Assembly (NCBI RefSeq): GCF_018598185.1
Contig: NZ_JAHESC010000005.1
Span: forward strand, 124,001 to 188,000
DNA from: Dawidia soli
GTDB lineage: Bacteria; Bacteroidota; Bacteroidia; Cytophagales; Cyclobacteriaceae
Reading direction: 5' to 3'
DNA: 64,000 nucleotides
The notes under the pieces are model-generated. The model saw only the letters and a list, made by a program, of their open reading frames with translations. It did no database searches and had not been told where the DNA came from. This document shows positions 50,625-59,200 of this stretch, in pieces; position 1 is the stretch's first letter, and every line of letters starts with the position of its first letter. Made by a program: the position numbers and the translations under genes.

Positions 50625-52096
50625 TGGAACAGCAACAGATCGATACTATTTTACAACAGGCCGCCGCGGCATTTGATCGTTACCGCTGGGTAACCGGCGC
50701 GGGCAAAGCGGCCTTCCTGTTTAAAATTGCCGATGATATCGCCGCGATCACAGACGAGCTGGTAGCCCTCGCGCAAGCGGAGACGAACTTGCCGGAGGCA
50801 CGCCTGCGGGGTGAGATCGGACGCACAACGAATCAGCTACGCGAGTTTTCCGCGCTGGTCGACCAGGGCACCTGGGTGCAGGCCACCATTGATACGGCCT
50901 TGCCGGAGCGCAAGCCTTTGCCGAAGCCCGACCTGCGCAAGATGCAGGTACCCATCGGGCCGGTGGTGGTGTTTGGTGCCAGCAACTTCCCCTTCGCTTT
51001 CTCTACGGCGGGAGGTGACACGGCGTCGGCGTTGGCCGCGGGTTGCTCGGTCATTGTGAAGAGCCATCCCGCCCATCCGCGCACGTCGGCACGTGTAGCG
51101 GCGGTGATCGGCGCGGCGGTGAATGCCACCGGCATGCCGCAGCATGTGTTTCAACACATCGAGGACTCCAGCATCGAAGTGGGGCAGCAACTTGTCCGGC
51201 ATCCGCTGACGCAGGCTGTGGCCTTTACGGGCTCGCAGCAAGGCGGCATGGCGTTGTATCACCTGGCGGCACAGCGGCCGAACCCGATACCCGTGTTTGC
51301 CGAGATGGGCAGCGTCAACCCGGTCATTGTGCTGCCCGAGATCATGAAGACGCATGCTGCGTTGCCCGCTACCCTGGCGGCCTCCATCGTACAGGGCGTG
51401 GGCCAGTTCTGTACCAACCCCGGCTTGCTGTTTGCCCTGCGTGGCGACGGGCTGGGTAATTTCCTCACGGCGTTGGGCAATGCTATTCACGGCAGCGCAC
51501 CGGCGAAGATGTTACACCCCGGCATTGCCAGGAACTATAGTATAAAAAAGGCGCATGCCACGGCGCAAGCCGGTGTATCGGTCGTGGCCACGGCGATGGA
51601 TACCGACGACGATACGCAGGGCGTGCCTGCGGTGGCGCGGGTACATGCACGTGATTTTATCCGCAATCCTGCGCTGCACGAAGAGGTCTTTGGCCCGTTC
51701 TCCCTCGTGGTCACCTGCGACAACGCCGACGAGCTGGGCGACGCGCTGGCCGCCTTGCCGGGGCAGCTTACGACTTCGCTGTTCGGCACGGCAGACGAGC
51801 TGAAACACTATACGAACCTGGTGCTGGCGTTGCAAAAGCAGTGCGGACGTATGATCTTTAACGGCGTGCCCACGGGGGTGGAAGTATGCAAGGCGATGCA
51901 GCATGGCGGACCGTTTCCGGCGACGACCGATGCGCGGTTCACGTCTGTCGGTACGGATGCACTATACCGGTTTGTGCGGCCGTTCTGTTACCAGGATGCG
52001 CCGGAGGCGTTGTTGCCTGCCGAGCTGCGGAACGCGAACCCCTTGCAGATCCTTCGCTGTGTGAACAACCGGTGGACCACGGACGACGTGGCATGA
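50624..52096 (+). CDS. 2-oxoglutarate semialdehyde (2,5-dioxovalerate) dehydrogenase
   Basis: A 490-residue NAD(P)-dependent aldehyde dehydrogenase. It has the cofactor region FGASNFPFAFSTAGGDTASALAAGCSVIVKSHPAHP, FTGSQQGG, the general base in VFAEMGSVNP and catalytic C263 in GQFCTNPG. The KSHPAHP and SVNPV features are those of the clade of 2-oxoglutarate-semialdehyde dehydrogenases that serve hydroxyproline, arabinose and glucarate breakdown. It makes 2-oxoglutarate for the TCA cycle. It overlaps the DapA-family gene by one base, and the epimerase follows after 28 bases. The same enzyme could also end an L-arabinose oxidative route, of note beside arabinofuranosidases. Confidence 0.92.
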   Translation: MEQQQIDTILQQAAAAFDRYRWVTGAGKAAFLFKIADDIAAITDELVALAQAETNLPEARLRGEIGRTTNQLREFSALVDQGTWVQATIDTALPERKPLPKPDLRKMQVPIGPVVVFGASNFPFAFSTAGGDTASALAAGCSVIVKSHPAHPRTSARVAAVIGAAVNATGMPQHVFQHIEDSSIEVGQQLVRHPLTQAVAFTGSQQGGMALYHLAAQRPNPIPVFAEMGSVNPVIVLPEIMKTHAALPATLAASIVQGVGQFCTNPGLLFALRGDGLGNFLTALGNAIHGSAPAKMLHPGIARNYSIKKAHATAQAGVSVVATAMDTDDDTQGVPAVARVHARDFIRNPALHEEVFGPFSLVVTCDNADELGDALAALPGQLTTSLFGTADELKHYTNLVLALQKQCGRMIFNGVPTGVEVCKAMQHGGPFPATTDARFTSVGTDALYRFVRPFCYQDAPEALLPAELRNANPLQILRCVNNRWTTDDVA

Positions 52097-52124
52097 ACCT
52101 GATCTTTATTTTGTAGACCTGAGC

Positions 52125-53129
52125 ATGAAGAAGACATTTTTTTGTATCGACGCCCATACCTGTGGCAACCCGGTGCGGCTGGTAGCCGGCGGGGGACCTG
52201 TCCTGGAAGGAAAAAACATGAGCGAGAAGCGGCAACACTTCCTGCGTGAATATGACTGGATCCGCCAGGGGCTGATGTTCGAGCCGCGCGGGCACGACAT
52301 GATGAGCGGCAGTATACTCTATCCGCCCTGCGACCCGCAGAACGATGTGGCGGTGTTGTTCATTGAGACCAGCGGCTGTCTGCCGATGTGTGGCCACGGT
52401 ACCATCGGCACGGTGACCATCGCGATTGAAGAGGGCCTGGTGACGCCCCGGCAACCGGGCGTACTGAATGTAGAAGTACCCGCGGGCCTGATCCGCATTG
52501 AATATACCCAGCGCGAAAGCGATAACAAGGTAACGTCGGTCAGGATCCGGAATATCAAATCGTTCCTGGCCGCCGAGAACCTGACTGCCGAGTGCCCGGA
52601 CCTGGGCGAGTTGACGCTCGATGTATCGTACGGCGGGAACTTCTACGCCATCGTCGACGTGCAGCAGAACTTTCCGGGGCTGGAGCATTTCCGCGCCGAG
52701 CAACTGATCGGCTGGAGCCGCGCGCTGCGCAAGAACATCAACGCCAAGTATACCTTTGTACATCCCGAGAATCCCACGATCAACGGCTGCAGCCACATTC
52801 TGTGGGCGGGGCAGGTGATCGACCCGGCTTCTACGGCGCGCAACGCGGTGTTTTATGGTGACAAGGCCATCGACCGCTCACCCTGCGGTACCGGTACCTC
52901 GGCGCGCCTGGCGCAGTGGTACGCCAAGGGCAAGCTCAAACCGGGTGAGCCTTTTATACACGAAAGCATTATCGGCTCGAAGTTCATCGGCCGGGTGGAG
53001 GAAGCGACCACGTTGGGTGACAAGCCTGCCATTGTGCCCAGCATCGAAGGATGGGCCGTGGTGACGGGGTATAACACCATCATCATGGACGACAACGATC
53101 CCTATAAACACGGCTTCCAGGTAATCTAA
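52125..53129 (+). CDS. 4-hydroxyproline 2-epimerase (proline racemase family)
   Basis: A 334-residue cofactor-free epimerase. Both catalytic cysteines are present: C89 in PMCGHGTIG and C254 in RSPCGTGTSA. The Cys/Cys pair marks 2-epimerases that convert trans-4-hydroxy-L-proline to cis-4-hydroxy-D-proline, whereas the dehydratase branch has Thr at the second site. FFCIDAHTCGNPVRLVAGGGP opens the domain, as in the family. It lies between the semialdehyde dehydrogenase and the D-amino-acid dehydrogenase genes on one strand, an order widely seen in bacterial hydroxyproline operons. Length is normal. Confidence 0.95.
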   Translation: MKKTFFCIDAHTCGNPVRLVAGGGPVLEGKNMSEKRQHFLREYDWIRQGLMFEPRGHDMMSGSILYPPCDPQNDVAVLFIETSGCLPMCGHGTIGTVTIAIEEGLVTPRQPGVLNVEVPAGLIRIEYTQRESDNKVTSVRIRNIKSFLAAENLTAECPDLGELTLDVSYGGNFYAIVDVQQNFPGLEHFRAEQLIGWSRALRKNINAKYTFVHPENPTINGCSHILWAGQVIDPASTARNAVFYGDKAIDRSPCGTGTSARLAQWYAKGKLKPGEPFIHESIIGSKFIGRVEEATTLGDKPAIVPSIEGWAVVTGYNTIIMDDNDPYKHGFQVI

Positions 53130-53145
53130 CGGCGCGACGCACGGC

Positions 53146-54393
53146 ATGAAAGATATAGCAGTCATTGGCGGGGGTGTCATCGGACTCAGCACCGCCTATT
53201 ATTTACAACAGGCGGGGCACCGCGTTACGATTTTTGAAAAAGGCCGGCTGGACGACACGTGTTCCATCGGCAATGCCGGTATGGTGGTGCCCAGTCACAT
53301 CGTGCCGCTGGCCGCACCGGGCATGATCGCCAAGGGCATCCGGTGGATGTTCAATGCCCGAAGTCCGTTCTATGTGCGTCCGCGGCTGAGCGGCGACCTG
53401 ATCAAGTGGGGCCTGAAGTTTTACCACCATGCCAACGCCGACCACGTGCGCCGGTCCGCGCCGTTGCTGAAGGAGATCAGCCTCCTGAGCAAAGATCTGT
53501 TCCGGCAATGGAAACAAACCGGGGCGTTCGACTTCGGCTACGACGAGCGCGGTCTGCTCATGTTATATCAAACCGCGGAAACCGAAAAGGAGGAGATCGA
53601 AGCGGCTCACCTGGCCAACCGCCACGGCGTGCAGGCCGAGATCCTGCGCCCGGCCGACGTGCAAAAGCTGGAGCCCGATGTGCGGGTCACGGCACGCGGG
53701 GGTGTATATTTTCCGGGCGATGCGCAGCTCATACCTCAGCAGCTGATCGCCGGTCTCGCCTGGCACGCGCGGCAAAACGGTGTAACGATCCATACCGACC
53801 AGGGTGTGGAAGCGATCCGCACCGAGCAGGATCGGATCGCCCATATCGTAACGGGGGGAACAGCGCGAACGTTTGACGAGTATATCATTGCCGCCGGCGC
53901 CTGGTCCGGCGAAGTATGCGGGCAACTCAACCTGGGGCTGCCCATGCAGTCGGGCAAGGGGTATAGTTTTACATTACCGGATGTTCCGAAGAATATTAAA
54001 ATCCCCACGTTGCTGCTGGAAGGCCGCGTGGCGGTAACACCGATGGGCAACGCCCTGCGCTTTGGCGGCACGATGGAGATTGCGGGCACCGATCGTTCGG
54101 TGAACATGAACCGCGTCAAGGGCATCGTGGAGGCCATTCCGAAGTATTACCCCGAAATGAACGTGGGTGTGCCCGATGTCAGATCGGTGTGGAGCGGACT
54201 CCGTCCGTGCTCGCCCGACGGCCTGCCCTATATCGGCCGCACGAAGCGGTATAAGAACCTGGTGCTGGCCACGGGGCACTCCATGATGGGCGTAAGCCTG
54301 GCGCCCGCTACGGGCAAGCTGGTGGCGGAGATCGTAAACGGCCAACCGACCAGCATGGACATCACCGCATTTGATCCCGAACGATTCGACTAA
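53146..54393 (+). CDS. FAD-dependent D-amino-acid dehydrogenase, probable cis-4-hydroxy-D-proline dehydrogenase
   Basis: A 415-residue DadA-like flavoprotein. The FAD motif is IAVIGGGVIGLSTAYYL at residues 4-20, with IFEKG for the ribose. The C-terminal VWSGLRPCSPDGLPYIG and VLATGHSMMGVSLAPATG form the second FAD segment. In hydroxyproline pathways this enzyme oxidises cis-4-hydroxy-D-proline to 1-pyrroline-4-hydroxy-2-carboxylate, passing electrons to the respiratory chain. It follows the epimerase by 16 bases and precedes the peptidase by 10. General D-amino-acid dehydrogenase activity is the alternative, less likely here. Confidence 0.92.
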   Translation: MKDIAVIGGGVIGLSTAYYLQQAGHRVTIFEKGRLDDTCSIGNAGMVVPSHIVPLAAPGMIAKGIRWMFNARSPFYVRPRLSGDLIKWGLKFYHHANADHVRRSAPLLKEISLLSKDLFRQWKQTGAFDFGYDERGLLMLYQTAETEKEEIEAAHLANRHGVQAEILRPADVQKLEPDVRVTARGGVYFPGDAQLIPQQLIAGLAWHARQNGVTIHTDQGVEAIRTEQDRIAHIVTGGTARTFDEYIIAAGAWSGEVCGQLNLGLPMQSGKGYSFTLPDVPKNIKIPTLLLEGRVAVTPMGNALRFGGTMEIAGTDRSVNMNRVKGIVEAIPKYYPEMNVGVPDVRSVWSGLRPCSPDGLPYIGRTKRYKNLVLATGHSMMGVSLAPATGKLVAEIVNGQPTSMDITAFDPERFD

Positions 54394-54403
54394 CCTTTTT
54401 TCT

Positions 54404-56650
54404 ATGAAATCCTGGCTGCTGATTCCCGCATGTATCGTTTTATCTCTGGCAGCACGCGGCCAGGGCACCGTTGAAGACTACCGCCGTGCCGTGGCCAGCC
54501 ACAAGGCCTATCGTGACAAGGTATGGCATGCGCCCGATAAGTTTACGTGGCTCGAGCGCGACGCGGCGTTCTGGTATATCGATCAATCGGCGCAGGGGCG
54601 TACGTATATCCTGGCCGATGTGGCGAAGAGAACACAAAAGCCGATGTTCGACCACGCGGCCATGGCGCGGGCACTCTCGGCCCAATTGCACAAAACCATC
54701 CTCGCTACCAACCTGCCGCTGAAGGCGGTGGTCCTGGCAGCCGATAAAAGATCCATCACGTTTGAAGCAGACAGCGCCCGTATGGAGTGCCAGTTGCCGG
54801 CGTGCCGATGCGCGGTCAAGGGGGTGATCACCCCGCCGGGAAAAGGTGGGTACTGGAATGATCCCTTCGATGAGCGCAACGGGAAACCGGTGCGGTCGCC
54901 CGACAGCGCATGGGTAGCATTTATCCGCGACGACAATGTTTTTATCCGGTCGCGCAAGACGCAGGAGATCTTCCGGCTGAGCTACGACGGCAGCGGCGGT
55001 AACTTTTATGCATCGCATATGACCTGGTCGCCCGACAGCAAGAAGCTGGTGGCGTATACGGTGCGGCCGGGGCAGGAGCGAACCATGTACCTGCTGGAAT
55101 CGACCCCTTCCGACCAGCTGCAGCCGCGGTTGCAGCAGCGCCACTATCTCAAGCCGGGTGATGCCCTGCCGCACAAGCGACCGCAGCTGTTCCTGATCGA
55201 CAGTAAAAAGCATGTGCCGGTGTCGGACAGCTTGTTCCGCGATCAATATGCGCTGGAGGAGATCCGCTGGACGCGGGACAGCCGCTATTTTACCTTTGAA
55301 TACAACGCGCGTGGCCACCAGGTATACCGGGTGCTGCAGGTGGACGGGCAAACCGGCCGGGTGCACACCGTGGTGGACGAGCGCAGCGATACGTTTATAG
55401 ACTACAGCGGCAAGCGGTTCCGCCACGACCTGGCCGACGGCACGCAGCTGTTCTGGGCGTCGGAGCGCAGCGGCTGGAACCACCTGTATCGCTACGATGT
55501 GGCTACGGGCAAGGTGATCAATGCCGTGACCTCCGGTCACTGGGTACTGCGCGAGGTCGTGCATGTAGACGAAGCGCGGCAGCGGATCATCTTCCGCGCG
55601 CTGGGCATGGACCCGGGGCAGGATCCGTACCTGGCGCAGTATGCGGTTGTGAACTTCGACGGCACGGGGCTGCGCCGGTTGACTTTGTCGGATGCCAACC
55701 ATGTGGCGTCCTTTTCCAAAGACTATACATATTTTGTCGACCATGCTTCGCGGGCCGACCTGCCGCCGGTAAGCCGGGTGTACGACATCGAAACGGGCCG
55801 GGAAGTGATGCCCGTACAGCAGGCCGACATCACAGCGTTGCAGCAGGCGGGCTGGCGTGCGCCGGAAGTATTTTCCGCCAAGGGGCGCGACGGGCAGACA
55901 GACATCTGGGGTGTGATCATACGGCCTTCGAAGATGGATGAGGGCCGGCAGTACCCGGTGATCGAAATGATCTATGCGGGCCCGCAGGACTTTTATGTGA
56001 ACAAGTCGTTCAACAAAGACTATATGCGGTTGCACGTGCTGGCGGAGCTGGGCTTTGTGGTGGTGCAGCTGGACGGTATGGGGACCTCGTGGCGGTCGAA
56101 GGCCTTTCACGACGTATGCTGGAAGAACCTGAAGGATGCGGGCTTTGAGGACCGGATCGCCTGGATCCAGGCGGCGGCAAAAAAATATACGTACATCGAC
56201 GCCCGGCGCGTCGGCGTGTTCGGAGGCTCCGCCGGTGGACAGAATGCCGCGGGGGCGGTGATCTTCCACCCGGAGTTTTACCGGGCGGCGGTGGCGTCGT
56301 GCGGGTGTCATGACAACCGCCTCGACAAGATGTGGTGGAATGAGCAGTGGATGGGGTATCCGATCGGTCCGCAGTATGCGGCCTCGTCCAATGTGGTGCA
56401 TGCCGGCAAGCTCGGCGGCAAGCTGCTGCTGATCGTGGGCGAGCTGGACGACAACGTAGACCCGGCATCGACCTACCAGCTGGCGGATGCGCTGATCAAA
56501 GCGAATAAGGATTTCGAGCTGGTGACGGTGCCCGGCATGGGGCATTCGGGCGGCGGTGAGTTTGGCGAGCGCAAGCGGTGGGACTTCTTTGTGCGGCACC
56601 TGTTGCAGCGTGAGCCGCCAGCCTGGGAGGATTCTTACCCCGGAAAATAG
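54404..56650 (+). CDS. exported S9-family dipeptidyl/prolyl peptidase
   Basis: A 748-residue exported serine peptidase of family S9 (dipeptidyl-peptidase IV type). It has a signal peptide (about 1-20), a beta-propeller DPPIV_N domain (about 100-440, with WVAFIRDDNVFIR, YFTFEYNARGHQVY and WASERSGWNHLYRYD), and a peptidase domain (about 500-745) with S609 in FGGSAGG, the Asp pair D682-D683 in ELDDNVDP and H714 in MGHSGGG. Start ATG 54404 gives a clean signal sequence. Enzymes of this type release dipeptides after Pro or similar residues. Next to hydroxyproline genes, it may act on Pro/Hyp-rich peptides, an inference. It ends the operon. Confidence 0.93.
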   Translation: MKSWLLIPACIVLSLAARGQGTVEDYRRAVASHKAYRDKVWHAPDKFTWLERDAAFWYIDQSAQGRTYILADVAKRTQKPMFDHAAMARALSAQLHKTILATNLPLKAVVLAADKRSITFEADSARMECQLPACRCAVKGVITPPGKGGYWNDPFDERNGKPVRSPDSAWVAFIRDDNVFIRSRKTQEIFRLSYDGSGGNFYASHMTWSPDSKKLVAYTVRPGQERTMYLLESTPSDQLQPRLQQRHYLKPGDALPHKRPQLFLIDSKKHVPVSDSLFRDQYALEEIRWTRDSRYFTFEYNARGHQVYRVLQVDGQTGRVHTVVDERSDTFIDYSGKRFRHDLADGTQLFWASERSGWNHLYRYDVATGKVINAVTSGHWVLREVVHVDEARQRIIFRALGMDPGQDPYLAQYAVVNFDGTGLRRLTLSDANHVASFSKDYTYFVDHASRADLPPVSRVYDIETGREVMPVQQADITALQQAGWRAPEVFSAKGRDGQTDIWGVIIRPSKMDEGRQYPVIEMIYAGPQDFYVNKSFNKDYMRLHVLAELGFVVVQLDGMGTSWRSKAFHDVCWKNLKDAGFEDRIAWIQAAAKKYTYIDARRVGVFGGSAGGQNAAGAVIFHPEFYRAAVASCGCHDNRLDKMWWNEQWMGYPIGPQYAASSNVVHAGKLGGKLLLIVGELDDNVDPASTYQLADALIKANKDFELVTVPGMGHSGGGEFGERKRWDFFVRHLLQREPPAWEDSYPGK

Positions 56651-56725
56651 CGCAGCCCCTGTTTGAGAGGTAAAATCCTACCGGCAGTTGATAATATCGA
56701 CCAAAACCGGTGTCGGGATTCGGGG

Positions 56726-56733
56726 TAAGTTTG
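56726..56733 (+). promoter_or_regulatory. -7 box TAAGTTTG for the arabinofuranosidase genes
   Basis: Exact TAnnTTTG match 22 bases upstream of the GH127-like ATG 56755, in the 104-base gap after the peptidase. It suggests the two DUF1680 genes have their own promoter besides readthrough. No copy of the 15-bp motif was found here. Confidence 0.5.
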
Positions 56734-56754
56734 GAATACCATCCAATAGAACCT

Positions 56755-59166
56755 ATGCGTTATTATACCATGAAAGGCAGCAGTATACTGGCCATGCTAC
56801 TCTGGCTCGGCACGCGGACCGCCACCGCGCAAACCGCCCCGCTGCAAGCGGGCGATTATCCCATTCAACCGGTGCTGTTCAATGCAGTAAAACTGCAGGA
56901 CCACTTCTGGGCGCCGCGCATCAAGACCAACCATGAGGTGACCATTCCCTTTACGCTCGGAAAATGTGAGTCGACGGGACGGATCAAGAACTTTGAGATC
57001 GCTGCGGGGCTCAAGACCGGTGTATTCGGTACGGAGTTTCCCTTCGACGATACGGATGTTTACAAGATCATCGAAGGTGCCAGCTATTCGCTGCAAATCT
57101 TTAAAGATCCCGCGCTGGAAGCCAAAGTCGATACGCTCGTGGCGCTTATCGGCAAAGCCCAGGAGCCTGACGGCTATATTTATACCAACCGTACCATCAT
57201 GGGCGCGAAGGGCCACGAGTGGGCCGGTACCAAACGGTGGGAAAAAGAGTCGGACCTCAGCCACGAGCTGTATAACATCGGTCACCTCATCGAAGCGGGC
57301 GTGGCGCACTATCACGCCACCGGTAAACGTGCGTTGCTCGACATCTCCATCAAGGCGGCAGACCGCGTATGTGCCGACTTCGGCCCCGACAAGCTGCATA
57401 CCTATTCGGGACACCAGATCATCGAGCTGGCCATGGCCAAGCTGTACAAGGTCACGGGCAACAAGAAGTACCTGGACATGGGCAAGTTCCTGCTGGATGT
57501 GCGGGAAGGAGGTAATGATTACAACCAGGCACACAAGCGCGTGGTGGACCAGCACGAGGCCGTGGGCCACGCGGTACGCGCGGCCTATATGTACGCCGGC
57601 ATGGCCGACATCGCGGCGCTGACGTCGGATGCGCGGTATATCAAAGCGATCGACGATATCTGGGAGGATGCCGTCTACAAGAAGATGTATGTTACCGGCG
57701 GCATCGGCTCGACGGGGAATGGCGAGGCCTTTGGCGCGGCGTACGAGCTGCCCAACATGTCGGCTTACAACGAGACGTGTGCGTCCATTGCCAATGTATA
57801 CTGGAACTACCGCTTGTTCCTGCTGCACGGCGAGGCCAAATACTACGATGTCCTGGAACGCACGCTGTACAATGCTTTTTTGTCGGGCGTGTCGTTGACC
57901 GGCGACCGGTTCTTTTATCCGAATCCGTTGGAGTCGCATGGGCAGCACCAGCGCAGTCCGTGGTTTAGCTGTGCCTGTTGTCCCAGCAACGTGACGCGCT
58001 TTGTGCCGTCGGTGGGCGGCTATTTCTATGCCCAGAAGGATCGGTCGCTGTATGTAAATCTGTATGGCGAAAGCTCCGCTGACTTTACCGTGGGCAAGAC
58101 GTCCGTAACGCTGAGGCAGAAAACGAACTACCCGTGGGAGGGAGCGATACAGATCGACGTGGCACCGGCCCAGGCTGCGACATTCGATATCCGGGTGCGG
58201 ATCCCCGGCTGGGCGCAAGACACGCCCATGGCGGGCGATCTGTATAGCTTTCGCGACAAGGCTACCGCAAAGCCCCAGGTGGCGGTAAACGGCAAAGCCG
58301 TGCCGTTGATGACCGATAAGGGATACGTCGTCTTACAACGCCAGTGGAAGAAAGGCGATGTCATTCAGGTGACCCTGCCGATGCCCGTGCGGCGGATCGT
58401 CGGCAATACACACATTGCTGCCGACCAGGACAAGTATGCCTATCAGCGCGGTCCATTAGTATATTGTGCCGAGTGGCCCGACAACGCCGACAAGAAAGTA
58501 TTAAACCTTGTCGTGGCCGACGATGCTCCGGTAAAGGCCGTTTATACGCCCGATCTGTTTAACGGCGTATACCGGCTGCAGACCAAGGGTCAGGCCGCCG
58601 CGCGCGCCTCCGAGACGGAGATCAGGACGCAGCCCGTAGACGTCACGCTCATACCGTACTTTGCCTGGGCCCACCGCGGGGCGGGGGAGATGACGGTATG
58701 GATTCCGCGCAAGGCCGGCGCGGCGCAACCTACACCGGCGCCGACGATCGCGTCGAAGAGTAAACTTTCGGCCTCGCACAAAGCGCGTACGCTGATGGCG
58801 CTGAACGACCAGATGGTGCCGAGCAGCTCCAACGATCAGCGGATCATCTTCTACCACTGGTGGCCCCTGAAAGATACCGTGCAGTGGGTGCAATACGACT
58901 TTGAAAAACCGGCGCGCGTTGCGGGTTCGCAGGTGTACTGGTTTGACGATAGCCCGTTCGGAGACTGTCGCCTGCCGCTGGGGTGGCGACTGTTATACCG
59001 GCAGGGCGAGCAGTGGCTGCCGGTGAAAAACACGGCTCCTTACGGCGTGGACAAAGACCGCTATTCGGGCGTGTCGTTCGAGCCGGTCACGACCGATGCC
59101 TTGCGCATGGAGGTCACGTTGCCCAAGGAACATTCCGCCGGGATCCTGGAATGGTCCGTGCAGTAA
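56755..59166 (+). CDS. exported GH127-type beta-L-arabinofuranosidase
   Basis: An 803-residue DUF1680 enzyme close to HypBA1, which releases beta-L-arabinofuranose from beta-Ara-Hyp and oligosaccharides. Signal peptide about 1-25. In an (alpha/alpha)6 barrel the zinc-site residues are E340 and C342 in YNETCAS and C408-C409 in SCACCPSN, with C408 the expected nucleophile, and E324 in GNGEAFG as acid/base. These match the E338/C340/C417/C418 and E322 set known in Bifidobacterium longum. The C-terminal 130 residues form an added discoidin-like beta domain (WWPLKDTVQWVQYDFEKP) not in HypBA1. Start 56755 or 56770 is possible. The paralogue starts 34 bases on, so both are co-transcribed. Confidence 0.93.
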   Translation: MRYYTMKGSSILAMLLWLGTRTATAQTAPLQAGDYPIQPVLFNAVKLQDHFWAPRIKTNHEVTIPFTLGKCESTGRIKNFEIAAGLKTGVFGTEFPFDDTDVYKIIEGASYSLQIFKDPALEAKVDTLVALIGKAQEPDGYIYTNRTIMGAKGHEWAGTKRWEKESDLSHELYNIGHLIEAGVAHYHATGKRALLDISIKAADRVCADFGPDKLHTYSGHQIIELAMAKLYKVTGNKKYLDMGKFLLDVREGGNDYNQAHKRVVDQHEAVGHAVRAAYMYAGMADIAALTSDARYIKAIDDIWEDAVYKKMYVTGGIGSTGNGEAFGAAYELPNMSAYNETCASIANVYWNYRLFLLHGEAKYYDVLERTLYNAFLSGVSLTGDRFFYPNPLESHGQHQRSPWFSCACCPSNVTRFVPSVGGYFYAQKDRSLYVNLYGESSADFTVGKTSVTLRQKTNYPWEGAIQIDVAPAQAATFDIRVRIPGWAQDTPMAGDLYSFRDKATAKPQVAVNGKAVPLMTDKGYVVLQRQWKKGDVIQVTLPMPVRRIVGNTHIAADQDKYAYQRGPLVYCAEWPDNADKKVLNLVVADDAPVKAVYTPDLFNGVYRLQTKGQAAARASETEIRTQPVDVTLIPYFAWAHRGAGEMTVWIPRKAGAAQPTPAPTIASKSKLSASHKARTLMALNDQMVPSSSNDQRIIFYHWWPLKDTVQWVQYDFEKPARVAGSQVYWFDDSPFGDCRLPLGWRLLYRQGEQWLPVKNTAPYGVDKDRYSGVSFEPVTTDALRMEVTLPKEHSAGILEWSVQ

Positions 59167-59200
59167 GTTTTGTTTATACCATACCCATTACCCAAAACCT

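Noticed and set aside
54440-56599. 719-codon open frame antisense to the S9 peptidase
   Set aside because: Low-complexity His/Arg/Val-rich text with no domain, created by the GC-rich codon bias of the plus-strand gene, whose catalytic triad is intact.
56797-58218. 473-codon open frame antisense to the GH127 gene
   Set aside because: No recognisable domain, and the sense strand encodes a complete family protein.
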